A stretch of DNA of 64,000 nucleotides from Plasticicumulans lactativorans (lineage in GTDB: Bacteria; Pseudomonadota; Gammaproteobacteria; Competibacterales; Competibacteraceae): contig NZ_SLWY01000007.1 in assembly GCF_004341245.1 (NCBI RefSeq), positions 62,001 through 126,000 on the forward strand. The letters run 5' to 3'. Shown here piece after piece: positions 31,962 to 39,966 of the stretch. The notes beneath the pieces were generated by a model. It saw only the letters and a program-made list of their open reading frames with translations, did no database searches and was not told where the DNA came from. Positions within the stretch are counted from its first letter, which is position 1. Every line of letters begins with the position of its first letter. Position numbers and translations under genes: made by a program.

Positions 31962-32678
31962 TCAGGCCACCAGCGCGCCGCTGTCGAGGTCGATGACGGC
32001 GCCGCTCAGCGCGCGCGCCTGCATCGCGAACAGGTAGCCCGCCGCGGTGTCGTCGGCGCTGGCGACGAAGCCCACCGGCAGGCTCGCGCCGAGGCGCTCG
32101 AACATCGCCCGGCGCGCGGCGGCATCGAGCAGGCGCCAGCTCGGCGTGTCCACCGGCCCCGGGCTGATCGCGTACACCCGCAGCGGGGCGAGTTCCCGCG
32201 CCAGTTGCCGCACCGCCGCCTCCAGCGCCGCGTTGATGACGGTCTTCACCACCTCGTGCGGCGACGGCTTGCGCGCCAGCGCTCCGGAGGTGAAGCCGAT
32301 CGAGCCGCCGGCGCGCAGTTGCGCCGCCGCGTGCTTCGCCGCCAGCAGGCTGCCGGTGAGCTTGACGTCGATCGCCTCGTGCAGCACGGCCGCGTCGAGG
32401 CTGGCCAGCGGCATGGCGCCGAGCGTCGCGCCGGCGGTCACCACCAGGTGATCGAAGGCGCCGAGCGCGGCAAAGCAGGCGGCGATGGAGGCTTCGTCGG
32501 TGATGTCGACGACGGCCGTTTCCAGGCCGGGGACGGCGGCGGCGGCCGCGGCGAGGCGCTCGGGGTCGCGCCCGGCGACGACGACGCGGGCGCCGGCGCG
32601 CCGGGCGCCGCGCGCCACCGCGAGGCCGATGCCGGAACTGCCGCCGAGGACGACGACGGTGCGATCGGAAAGGGACAT
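31962..32678 (-). CDS. SDR oxidoreductase lacking the catalytic tyrosine
   Basis: A 238-residue short-chain dehydrogenase fold with the NAD(P) motif GGSSGIG (12-18), AGR at 35-37, and VTAGA where NNAG is usual. The active site departs from the family: Ser131 and Lys145 are present but the Tyr of YxxxK is His141 (HEVVK). It may be catalytically altered or act on unusual substrates (inference). ATG 32678 is preceded by GGAGAT. It diverges from a LysR gene, and the same SDR/LysR layout recurs at 38098-39883. Confidence 0.88.
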   Translation of the reverse strand: MSLSDRTVVVLGGSSGIGLAVARGARRAGARVVVAGRDPERLAAAAAAVPGLETAVVDITDEASIAACFAALGAFDHLVVTAGATLGAMPLASLDAAVLHEAIDVKLTGSLLAAKHAAAQLRAGGSIGFTSGALARKPSPHEVVKTVINAALEAAVRQLARELAPLRVYAISPGPVDTPSWRLLDAAARRAMFERLGASLPVGFVASADDTAAGYLFAMQARALSGAVIDLDSGALVA

Positions 32679-32875
32679 GGCGATCTCCTGCAGCTCGGGG
32701 GAGCCCGTGGGTGCGCCACGAAGGACTCCCGGATCAAGGGGTTAATGCATGCCCGCGCTCATGCGGGCAGCCATTGCCATTGTTGTGATTTCCCCTACAG
32801 ATGAGAATTGGCCTAGTCTGACAAGCAGCTTTTCCATTCCGTTGAAGATTGCACGACACCCGACCGGACCCCGCC

Positions 32876-33802
32876 ATGCCCGAGCTTGCCGACATTGAAC
32901 TGTTCATCCGTGCCGTGAACGCCGGCAGCCTGTCCGCCGCCGGGCGTGAGCTCGGGCTGTCGCCGGCGGTGTGCAGCAAGCGGCTGGCGCGGCTCGAAGC
33001 CGAACTGGGCGCGCGGCTGCTGCAGCGCACGTCGCGGCGCCTGGCGCTGACCGAGGAGGGGGCGGTCTACTTCGAACGCGGCCAGCTCATCCTGGCGGAG
33101 CTCGCCGACGCCGCAGCCGCCGTCGGTGGCGGCCGCGACGCGCCGCGCGGCGTGCTGCGGGTGTCGGCGCCGGTCGCCCTCGGGCGGCGCTGGATCGGCC
33201 CCGCGCTGGCCCGCTTCGCCGCCGGGCACCCCGGCGTGGCGGTGCAGTTGTCGCTGTCCGACGCACTGGTCGACCTGCTGGACGGGGGCTTCGACTGCGC
33301 GGTGCGCATCGGCGGCAGCGACGATTCGCGGCTGGTGGCCCGTCACCTCGCCGACAACCGCCGTGTGGTCTGCGCCGCGCCGGCCTACCTGGCGCGGCGG
33401 GGACGGCCGGCCTCGCCGCTGGAACTCGGCGCGCACGACTGCATCGTGTGCATCGTGATGAGCCGCGCCGCCACGCTGCACGCCGACTGGCGCTTCCGCC
33501 CGGCGCACGACCGCACGGCCGCCCCGACCACGGTGCGGGTGCGCGGCCGCCTCGCCGCCGACAACAGCGAGCAGGCCAACGACTGGGCGCTGGCCGGCCT
33601 CGGCCTGGTGCGCCGCTCGTTCTGGGACGTCGCCGCCGAGCTCGCCGACGGCCGCCTGGTCGAGGTGCTCGGCGACTGGACCAGCGAGGCCGCGCCGATC
33701 CAGGTGCTGTTCCCGTCGCGGCGCTTCCTGCCGGCGCGCACGCGCCTGTTCATCGACCTGCTGGTGGCCACGTTCGCGAGCGCCGGGGCGCGACTCGCCT
33801 GA
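32876..33802 (+). CDS. LysR-family regulator
   Basis: A 308-residue LysR-type regulator with N-terminal winged helix (MPELADIELFIRAVNAGSLSAAGRELG, CSKRLARLEAELGARLLQRTSRRLALTEEG) and a C-terminal effector domain. ATG 32876 gives the standard LTTR N-terminus; an in-frame ATG at 32849 would add nine residues. It diverges from the SDR gene across about 200 bases that contain A+T-rich stretches, suggesting it controls that gene. Effector unknown. Confidence 0.92.
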   Translation: MPELADIELFIRAVNAGSLSAAGRELGLSPAVCSKRLARLEAELGARLLQRTSRRLALTEEGAVYFERGQLILAELADAAAAVGGGRDAPRGVLRVSAPVALGRRWIGPALARFAAGHPGVAVQLSLSDALVDLLDGGFDCAVRIGGSDDSRLVARHLADNRRVVCAAPAYLARRGRPASPLELGAHDCIVCIVMSRAATLHADWRFRPAHDRTAAPTTVRVRGRLAADNSEQANDWALAGLGLVRRSFWDVAAELADGRLVEVLGDWTSEAAPIQVLFPSRRFLPARTRLFIDLLVATFASAGARLA

Positions 33803-34035
33803 CGGGCGTAGCGCGCGCCGCCACCGACCGCTGCGACGGCCGGTCCGCACAATTAATCCGGTACCCGACGCAGGCGCGTCTAGACTTCCCCTTCAATGGT
33901 GTGGCCACGATGGCAGCGCGGCGGAAGGCACGCGCGGCGCCGTTGGCATGTGCAGCGCGTGGCTGGAAACGCGCCTCGGCACGTGATGCACCACCCCAGT
34001 CTGGAAACCATTGATCCGATTTACGGAGGTTGCTC

Positions 34036-34692
34036 ATGAAGCGCATGGCTATGGTGGTGGCGCTGGTGGCCGCGGGCACCGCGCCGGTGCAGGCGGTGAT
34101 CCTCAGCGAGACCCTGGGGGATGTCGACTTCACCGACGGTCAAACCGTCGGTTCCGGCACGTTCACCAGTGCCAACGGCGGGGACCCCTCACCGTTCAAC
34201 ACCGTCATCGGCGGTGATGTCACCGCGGATTTCAGCACGAGCTGGAGCTTCAGTGCCTACGGCGGCCCGATCGCGGCAACGATCACCTCGGCGAGCCTGC
34301 AGATCGGCTTGTGGGACGGCGATGGCGCCGGGGCCGGCGATCAGGTGGCCAGTTTTTTCGTCGGCGGCGTCGATCTCACGAGCCTGCTCAACACCGCGCT
34401 GAACACCAAGGGCGGTGCCTCCGGCAGCGAGGACTGGTACAGCGTGACACTGCCGAGCAGCGTGTTCGCCGCGCTGGCGACGGGCACCACGACCGTGTCG
34501 CTGACCCTGCAGAACGGCCTCGGTGTCCTCGGCCCGACGAGCTTCAACGGCGCGGGCGTGGATTTCTCGACGCTGACGATCAGCACCGATCCGATCGTCA
34601 CCACCCCGATCCCGACACCGTCCGTACTGCCGCTGCTGGCCTTCGGCCTGCTCACCGTACCGGCCTGGCGCCGTCAGCGACGAGCCCCCTGA
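34036..34692 (+). CDS. Secreted protein with variant CTERM sorting tail
   Basis: A 218-residue exported protein with signal peptide (MKRMAMVVALVAAGTAPVQA). Its body is rich in Gly, Ser, Thr and Asp (beta-rich choice-of-anchor type). The tail is tripartite: a short motif PIPTPS, a hydrophobic helix VLPLLAFGLLTVPAW, and a basic end RRQRRAP. That matches the layout of PEP-CTERM/IPTL-CTERM signals processed by exosortase-type transpeptidases, though the motif is neither PEP nor IPTL exactly. ACGGAGG six bases before ATG 34036 fixes the start. No exosortase gene is in the window. The 233-base spacer upstream shows nothing certain. Confidence 0.8.
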   Translation: MKRMAMVVALVAAGTAPVQAVILSETLGDVDFTDGQTVGSGTFTSANGGDPSPFNTVIGGDVTADFSTSWSFSAYGGPIAATITSASLQIGLWDGDGAGAGDQVASFFVGGVDLTSLLNTALNTKGGASGSEDWYSVTLPSSVFAALATGTTTVSLTLQNGLGVLGPTSFNGAGVDFSTLTISTDPIVTTPIPTPSVLPLLAFGLLTVPAWRRQRRAP

Positions 34693-34818
34693 CCCGCGGC
34701 ATCGTGGCGGCGACCGCGTACAGCGGCAGCGCACCTGACCCATTCATCGACACGTTCCGACCGGGCGGCGGCAGACACGCCGCGCAGCCCGGACCGGGCG
34801 CGCTCTGCGGAGACGATC

Positions 34819-35325
34819 GTGGCAGACCCCTTCATTGGTGAAATCAAGATGTTCGGGGGCAACTTCGCCCCGCGCGGCTGGGCCACCTGCGACGGCCAGT
34901 TGCTGTCCATCGCCCAGAACAGCGCCCTGTTCTCGCTGATCGGCACGACCTACGGCGGCGACGGCATCAATACCTTCGCCCTGCCCGACCTGCGCGGGCG
35001 GGTGGCCGCGCACGCGAGCGCCAGCCTGCCGCAGGGTGCCCTCGGCGGCGCCGAGACCGTCACCCTGACCGCGGCGCAACTGCCGGCGCACAGCCATGCC
35101 GCACGCTGTGCGGCGGTGGCCGACCGGCTGAGCCCGGCCGGCGCCTACTGGGCCGGCGACGGCGGGGCCAACGTGGCGGCCTTCAATACGGCGGCCAACG
35201 GCAGCAGTCTGTCCGGGGCAGCCATCGGTTCGAGCGGTGCCGGGCAGGCGCACGACAACCTGCAGCCCTTCCTGGCCACGACCTTCATCATCGCCCTGGA
35301 AGGCATCTACCCGTCGCGCCCGTGA
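34819..35325 (+). CDS. Phage tail collar-domain protein 1
   Basis: A 168-residue microcystin-dependent-protein/tail-collar family member. Its N-terminal block (MADPFIGEIKMFGGNFAPRG, then WATCDGQLLSIAQN, YGGDGINTFALPDLRGRV) is the collar signature; the C-terminal half ends DNLQPFLATTFIIALEGIYPSRP. Start GTG 34819. First of three tandem paralogues followed by a GNAT gene. Such clusters occur outside prophages in many Proteobacteria; the function is unknown and no other phage tail gene is nearby. Confidence 0.9.
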   Translation: MADPFIGEIKMFGGNFAPRGWATCDGQLLSIAQNSALFSLIGTTYGGDGINTFALPDLRGRVAAHASASLPQGALGGAETVTLTAAQLPAHSHAARCAAVADRLSPAGAYWAGDGGANVAAFNTAANGSSLSGAAIGSSGAGQAHDNLQPFLATTFIIALEGIYPSRP

Positions 35326-35391
35326 CCAGCGGCCCCGGCCTGCTTCCACGCAGCTCCGGCGAACGCTCCGGAACCGATCAGGAGTCATGAC

Positions 35392-35910
35392 ATGAGCGAT
35401 CCGTTCATTGGTGAGATCCGTCCCTTCGGCTTCAACTACGCGCCGGTGGGCTGGGCCCTCTGCGCCGGGCAGTTGCTGCCGATCGCACAGAACACCGCGC
35501 TGTTCTCGATCCTCGGGACGCAGTACGGCGGCGACGGCAAGACGACGTTCGCGCTGCCCGACCTGCGTGGCCGCGTGCCCCTGCATGCCGGCGCCGGGCC
35601 GGGCCTGACGCCGCGCGTGCCGGGGGAGATGGGCGGCACGGAAACCGTCACGCTGACGACCCAGCAACTGGCCGCCCACAACCACGCTACTGCGGCCAAC
35701 AGCGGCGTCGGCAACGCCTATGCGCCGACCAACGCGTTCTGGTCCGCCGACGCCGGCGGCGCCAACGAGTACGCGGCGACGCCGAACGTGTCGATGGCGG
35801 CCGATGCGCTGACGCTGACCGGCGGCACCAACCCGCACAGCAACCTGCAGCCCTATCTGGTGGTCAATTACTGCATCGCCCTGCAGGGCATTTTTCCGCA
35901 GCGCAACTGA
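35392..35910 (+). CDS. Phage tail collar-domain protein 2
   Basis: A 172-residue paralogue of its neighbours with the same N-terminal collar block (MSDPFIGEIRPFGFNYAPVG, GQLLPIAQNTALFSILGTQYGGDGKTTFALPDLRGRVP) and terminal NLQPYLVVNYCIALQGIFPQRN. AGGAG lies nine bases before ATG 35392. It is 66 bases after the first copy and 11 bases before the third. The central region (residues 70-140) is the least conserved among the three, suggesting different binding surfaces. Confidence 0.9.
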   Translation: MSDPFIGEIRPFGFNYAPVGWALCAGQLLPIAQNTALFSILGTQYGGDGKTTFALPDLRGRVPLHAGAGPGLTPRVPGEMGGTETVTLTTQQLAAHNHATAANSGVGNAYAPTNAFWSADAGGANEYAATPNVSMAADALTLTGGTNPHSNLQPYLVVNYCIALQGIFPQRN

Positions 35911-35921
35911 GGTCCGATACC

Positions 35922-36425
35922 GTGAGCGATCCCTTCCTTGGTGAAATGCGGATGGTCAGTTTCACCTTCGCGCCGAACGGCTGGGCGCAGTGCAACGGCC
36001 AGTTGCTGCCGATCGCGCAGAACCAGGCCCTGTTCGCGCTGCTGGGCACGCAGTACGGCGGCAACGGCACGACCACCTTCGCGCTGCCGGACCTGCGCGG
36101 GCGCGTCGCGATCGGGCCGGCGGCCAACTACCCGCAGGGCGCGGCGGGCGGCAGCGCGGCCGTCACCCTGAGCGTCGACCAGATGCCCCCGCACGGCCAC
36201 GCCGCCAACGCCTTCGCCGGCGCCGGCACGGCCGCGGCCCCGACCGGCCAGGTCTTCGCGCAGGACTCGGGCGGCAATGCGATGTTCGCGGGGGCCGCCA
36301 ACGCCACGCTGGCACCCGGCGCCATCGCCAGCGCCGGACAGTCGCAGCCGCACGAGAACATGCAGCCGTACGGCGTGGTGAACTGGATCATCGCGCTGCA
36401 GGGCATCTTCCCGAGCCGGCCGTGA
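35922..36425 (+). CDS. Phage tail collar-domain protein 3
   Basis: A 167-residue third paralogue (MSDPFLGEMRMVSFTFAPNG, GQLLPIAQNQALFALLGTQYGGNGTTTFALPDLRGRVAIG; end ENMQPYGVVNWIIALQGIFPSRP). Start GTG 35922, 11 bases after the previous stop. Its stop overlaps the GNAT start as GTGA (36422-36425), tying the acetyltransferase to the collar cluster. Confidence 0.9.
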   Translation: MSDPFLGEMRMVSFTFAPNGWAQCNGQLLPIAQNQALFALLGTQYGGNGTTTFALPDLRGRVAIGPAANYPQGAAGGSAAVTLSVDQMPPHGHAANAFAGAGTAAAPTGQVFAQDSGGNAMFAGAANATLAPGAIASAGQSQPHENMQPYGVVNWIIALQGIFPSRP

Positions 36426-36943
36426 CCCCGCCGCCGCCCGCCGCGCTGCCGGGGCTGGTGCTGCGCCCGACGGAAGCCGCCGACGAGGGCTTCCTGCAGG
36501 CGCTGTACGCCAGCACCCGGGCCGACCTGGCGGCGCTGCCCCTGCCGGACGCCGCGAAGGCGGCGCTGCTCGCCCAGCAGTACCGCTCGCAGACGGCGCA
36601 CTACCGGGCCCGGTTCGCCGCCGCCGACTTCAGCCTCGTCCTGCTCGACGGCGCCCCCGTCGGCCGCCTGATCGTGGCGCGCGGCCGGCACGAACTGCAC
36701 CTGATCGACATCTCGCTGCTCCCGGCGCTCCAGGGGCGCGGCATCGGCACGCAGCTGCTGGCCGGGCTGATCGCCGAGAGCGACGCCTCGGCGCGGCCGA
36801 TCGCGGCCCACGTCGCCTGCAGCAACCCGGCACGCGCGTGGTACGCGCGGCTCGGCTTTCGCAGCCTCGCCGACGATGGCGTCTACCTGCGCCTGCATCG
36901 CCCGTGCGCGGATGCGGCGCCCGCCATGGAGGCGCAGGCGTGA
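36422..36943 (+). CDS. GNAT-family N-acetyltransferase
   Basis: A 173-residue GNAT protein with the acetyl-CoA-binding motif QGRGIGTQLL (about 103-112) followed by HVACSNPARAWYARLGFRSL. Start GTG 36422, translationally coupled to the third tail-collar gene. The link suggests it modifies a collar protein or a ligand in the same pathway (inference); the substrate is unknown. Confidence 0.88.
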   Translation: MTPPPPAALPGLVLRPTEAADEGFLQALYASTRADLAALPLPDAAKAALLAQQYRSQTAHYRARFAAADFSLVLLDGAPVGRLIVARGRHELHLIDISLLPALQGRGIGTQLLAGLIAESDASARPIAAHVACSNPARAWYARLGFRSLADDGVYLRLHRPCADAAPAMEAQA

Positions 36944-36965
36944 GCCCGCGGCACTGGGCGGCGCC

Positions 36966-37247
36966 ATGCGGGAAGCGCAGCTGATCGGCAGCCGCAGGCC
37001 CTACGCCCTGGAACGGATCACCGCACCGGTCGACGTGTACCAGAGCGAACACGATCGCCACGTCCCGCCCGCGATGGGGCGATACATCGCCGAAACCGTC
37101 CGCAACGGCACGCGCCACCCTTGCCCGGCGGACGGGCACCTGTCGGTGGTGGTGAATCAGGCCGGCCCGTGCCTCGACCGCATCGCGGCGAGCTGCGGGC
37201 ATTCACGCCCCGGCCGCGACGACGATTCCCGCGGGAACACATGCTGA
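36966..37247 (+). pseudogene. Relic of an alpha/beta hydrolase C-terminus
   Basis: A short open frame (93 residues from ATG 36966) reads LERITAPVDVYQSEHDRHVPPAMGRYIAETV and then PADGHLSVVV. This is the C-terminal quarter of an alpha/beta hydrolase: the strand-6 TxPV, the ExDxxVP acid loop and the GHLS catalytic-histidine loop. The lid, nucleophile elbow and N-terminal sheet are missing and no start signal is visible, so it is a decayed fragment rather than a working gene. It sits between the GNAT gene and a low-G+C orphan gene, in line with an insertion or deletion history here. Confidence 0.65.
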
Positions 37248-37371
37248 CGTGCCCCACGAACGTCGACCACCGGGCCCCCGCGGGTGCGCCCCGCGCATCC
37301 TTGCGATGGCCGTCAACGGGCTGTTCATACCGCCCACAGCGCCCCCCTCGACCGCTCGCCTGAGGTAGACC

Positions 37372-38007
37372 ATGTCGAACGTCACCGATGAATTCACCGA
37401 TAAGGAGAAGCGGGCGGACTTTCTCAGCCAGCACGTGATCTTCGTCGCCAACGTGGCCGAGATGGACAACCTCGGCAACAAGGCCGGCACCCGCAACGTC
37501 TACTTCTGGAAGATTTCCGATGCGGTGGTCGAACTGCGGGAGGATCGCTTCGGCAGGGTCCAGAAAAAGATCAAGGCCTACTGGCTCCCCTGGAAAACCC
37601 TGAAGGCCGTTTCGATGGACATGGGGAATGACGCCCAGTACTTCTTCACCTCGCAGATGACCGGCTGCCGGTTCTCGGTGCTGACCAAGGAGGGGGCGCC
37701 GGTCAAGGTGGCGCACATCGCGGGCACCCTGTCGCAGCCGAAACGCAGCGCCGAAGAGGACAAGCTGGTCACCCAGATGGGCGGACCCGAGCAGGTCAGG
37801 GCCCGGAGCCTGTCCGTCTCCGGCGCCGCGGAGCACGGCTACTCGGGCCAGACGGCCGACCCCGGTTCGGCCTTCGTCTACGGCGTCTTCGAGGACGGCG
37901 CATGGCACTTCGGGGCGCAGATCGTCGGCGCCAACCTGCTCCCCACCGCCGACCTCAAGGGCATCCTGAGCTCGGCGATCAAGCCGGCGTTCAGCTTCGG
38001 CACCTGA
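37372..38007 (+). CDS. Orphan protein with TGC...H deamidase-like pair
   Basis: I do not recognise the family. A 211-residue soluble protein without signal peptide or membrane helices, richer in Lys, Asp and Phe than its neighbours and clearly less G+C-rich, suggesting acquisition. Strands around FFTSQMTGCRFSVLTKEG and VKVAHIAGTL place Cys99 and His115 in a C-x15-H arrangement after a (T/S)GC turn, as in CNF1/CheD-like deamidases. An AGGTAGACC lies just before ATG 37372. The C-terminal part (FVYGVFEDGAWHFGAQIVG) looks like a beta sheet. The enzymatic reading is a hypothesis. Confidence 0.72.
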   Translation: MSNVTDEFTDKEKRADFLSQHVIFVANVAEMDNLGNKAGTRNVYFWKISDAVVELREDRFGRVQKKIKAYWLPWKTLKAVSMDMGNDAQYFFTSQMTGCRFSVLTKEGAPVKVAHIAGTLSQPKRSAEEDKLVTQMGGPEQVRARSLSVSGAAEHGYSGQTADPGSAFVYGVFEDGAWHFGAQIVGANLLPTADLKGILSSAIKPAFSFGT

Positions 38008-38097
38008 CATCCGCGCGACCGCGGGGCGCTCCTTGCCGGCCGCGGCGCGGGGCGCCTGGCGAGCGTCGCGCAGCGGCGCGGAGGCGCGGCGTCGGCC

Positions 38098-38847
38098 TCA
38101 GGCGGCGAAGCCGCCGTCGACCAGCAGGCTGGCGCCGGTGATGTAGCCCGCCTGCGGGCTGGCGAGGTAGGCGACGAAGCTCGCGACCTCGTCGACGTGG
38201 CCGTAGCGGCCGACGGCGATCAGCTGCGTGAGCGACTCGGCGAACGCGCCCTCGGCGGGGTTCATGTCGGTGTCCACCGGCCCCGGCTGGACGTTGTTGA
38301 CGGTGATGCCGCGCGCGCCGAGGTCGCGCGCGAGGCCCTTGGTCAGGCCGACGATCGCCGCCTTGCTCATCGCGTACACCGCGCCGCCGGCGAAGGGCAT
38401 GCGCTCGGCGTTGGTGCTGCCGATGGTGATGATGCGCCCGCCCGCGCCCATGTGGCGCGCGGCTTCCTGGCTCGCGATCACCACGCTGCGCACGTTGACG
38501 GCGAGGGTGCGGTCGAGGTCCTCGATGCTGAACTGTTCGATCGGCGCCACTGCCAGCACGCCGGCGCTGTTGACCAGGATGTCGAGCCGCCCGAACGCCT
38601 CCACGGTGGCACCGATGGCCTGGCGGACGGCCCGTTCGTCGGCGCTGTCGGCGCGGATCGCCAGCGCGCGGCCGCCGGCGGCCTCGATCGCCTGCACCAC
38701 GCGCTCGGCCGCCGCCGCGGACTGGGCGTAGCTCAGCGCGACCGCGGCGCCGTCGGCGGCGAGACGGATGGCGATGGCCGCGCCGATGCCGCGCGAGCCG
38801 CCCTGGATGAACGCAACCTTGCCGGTCAGGGGGAGGGAGGAAGTCAT
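38098..38847 (-). CDS. SDR-family oxidoreductase
   Basis: A 249-residue classical short-chain dehydrogenase: NAD(P) motif QGGSRGIGAAIA (about 15-26), LVNSAGV, Ser in ITIGSTN, and the catalytic YAMSK, with GPVDTDMNP and the C-terminal GYITGASLLVDGGF. Likely a 3-oxoacyl-ACP-reductase-like or alcohol dehydrogenase enzyme; substrate unknown. CGGAGAC precedes ATG 38847. It diverges from a LysR gene 112 bases away, the second SDR/LysR pair in the window. Confidence 0.93.
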   Translation of the reverse strand: MTSSLPLTGKVAFIQGGSRGIGAAIAIRLAADGAAVALSYAQSAAAAERVVQAIEAAGGRALAIRADSADERAVRQAIGATVEAFGRLDILVNSAGVLAVAPIEQFSIEDLDRTLAVNVRSVVIASQEAARHMGAGGRIITIGSTNAERMPFAGGAVYAMSKAAIVGLTKGLARDLGARGITVNNVQPGPVDTDMNPAEGAFAESLTQLIAVGRYGHVDEVASFVAYLASPQAGYITGASLLVDGGFAA

Positions 38848-38959
38848 GATCGTCTCCGGGTGTGGGTGAGTGGACGGAGACGAGTATCCGGCGACGATCA
38901 TGCGCTGATTAGTCGGAAAAACCGGCTTGCAGTCGATCGCAACGGTTTAGAATCGGGCC

Positions 38960-39883
38960 ATGGACACCCTCAACGGCATCGAATGCTTCGTGCGCAGCGC
39001 CGAAGCGGGCAGCTTCGCCGCGGCCGCGCGGCGGCTCGGGCTGACCCCTGCGGCGGTCGGCAAGAACGTCGCGCGGCTCGAAGCCGCACTCGGCGTGCGC
39101 CTGCTCCAGCGCAGCACGCGCAAGCTCGCGCTGACCGAGGCCGGCGAACACTTCCTGCAGGAAGCCGCCGGCGGCCTCGACACGCTGCGCGGCGCGATGG
39201 CCAAGCTGGCCGGCGCCGGGGGCCAGCCGGCCGGCACGCTCAAGGTCAGCATGGCCCTGGCGTTCGGGCGCGACTACATCGTGCCGCTGCTCGGCGACTT
39301 CCTCGCCCGCTACCCGGCGATCCGCCCCGACTGGCACTTCGAGAACCGCCCGGTGGACCTGATCGGCGAGGGCTTCGACGCCGCCATCGGCGGCGGTTTC
39401 GAGCTGCCGCCGGGGGCGGTGGCGCGCGAGCTGGCGCCGGCGCACCGCGTGCTGCTCGCCGCGCCGGCCTACCTGGCGGCGCAGCCGTCGCCGGCCACGC
39501 CGGCCGACCTCGCCCGCCACGACGGCATCCTGATCCGCGCGCCGCAGAGCGGGCGCATCCCGGCGTGGACGCTGCGCGACCGCGGCGGCCACCAGGCGGC
39601 GATCGAACTCAAGGTGCGGATGACCATGGACGACCCCGAGGCCGCCTGCCACGCCGCGCGCCAGGGGCTGGGGGTGACGCTGGTGAGCACGGTGCACGCG
39701 CTGCCCCACCTGGAGGCCGGCACGCTGCAGCGGGTGCTGCCCGACTGGTACGTCGACGCCGGGGCGATCGCGATCTACTTCCCGGCGCAGCGGCTGCTGG
39801 CGCGGAAGACGCGGCTGTTCGTCGACTTCGTCGTCGAGCACTTCCGCCGCCAGGACTACGCCCGACGGCTGTCGGCGCTGTAA
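38960..39883 (+). CDS. LysR-family regulator
   Basis: A 307-residue LysR-type regulator (MDTLNGIECFVRSAEAGSFAAAARRLG, AAVGKNVARLEAALGVRLLQRSTRKLALTEAG) with PBP-like effector domain. It diverges from the SDR gene at 38098 and probably controls it. The spacer carries AGTCGGAAAAACCGGCTTGC-type A+T-rich DNA but no operator I can define. Homologous to the LysR at 32876, with the same divergent SDR partner layout. Confidence 0.93.
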   Translation: MDTLNGIECFVRSAEAGSFAAAARRLGLTPAAVGKNVARLEAALGVRLLQRSTRKLALTEAGEHFLQEAAGGLDTLRGAMAKLAGAGGQPAGTLKVSMALAFGRDYIVPLLGDFLARYPAIRPDWHFENRPVDLIGEGFDAAIGGGFELPPGAVARELAPAHRVLLAAPAYLAAQPSPATPADLARHDGILIRAPQSGRIPAWTLRDRGGHQAAIELKVRMTMDDPEAACHAARQGLGVTLVSTVHALPHLEAGTLQRVLPDWYVDAGAIAIYFPAQRLLARKTRLFVDFVVEHFRRQDYARRLSAL

Positions 39884-39966
39884 CGTCGCGCGCGGCGGCA
39901 GACGCGGCGATCTGCGTCCATGCTTCTGGGGCGATCGCCGCCGCCCTTCCTTCAGGAGCAGGACCC

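Noticed and set aside
34819-36425. Prophage or tailocin region
   Set aside because: Only collar-domain proteins are present; no sheath, tube, baseplate, lysis, capsid or integrase genes flank them.
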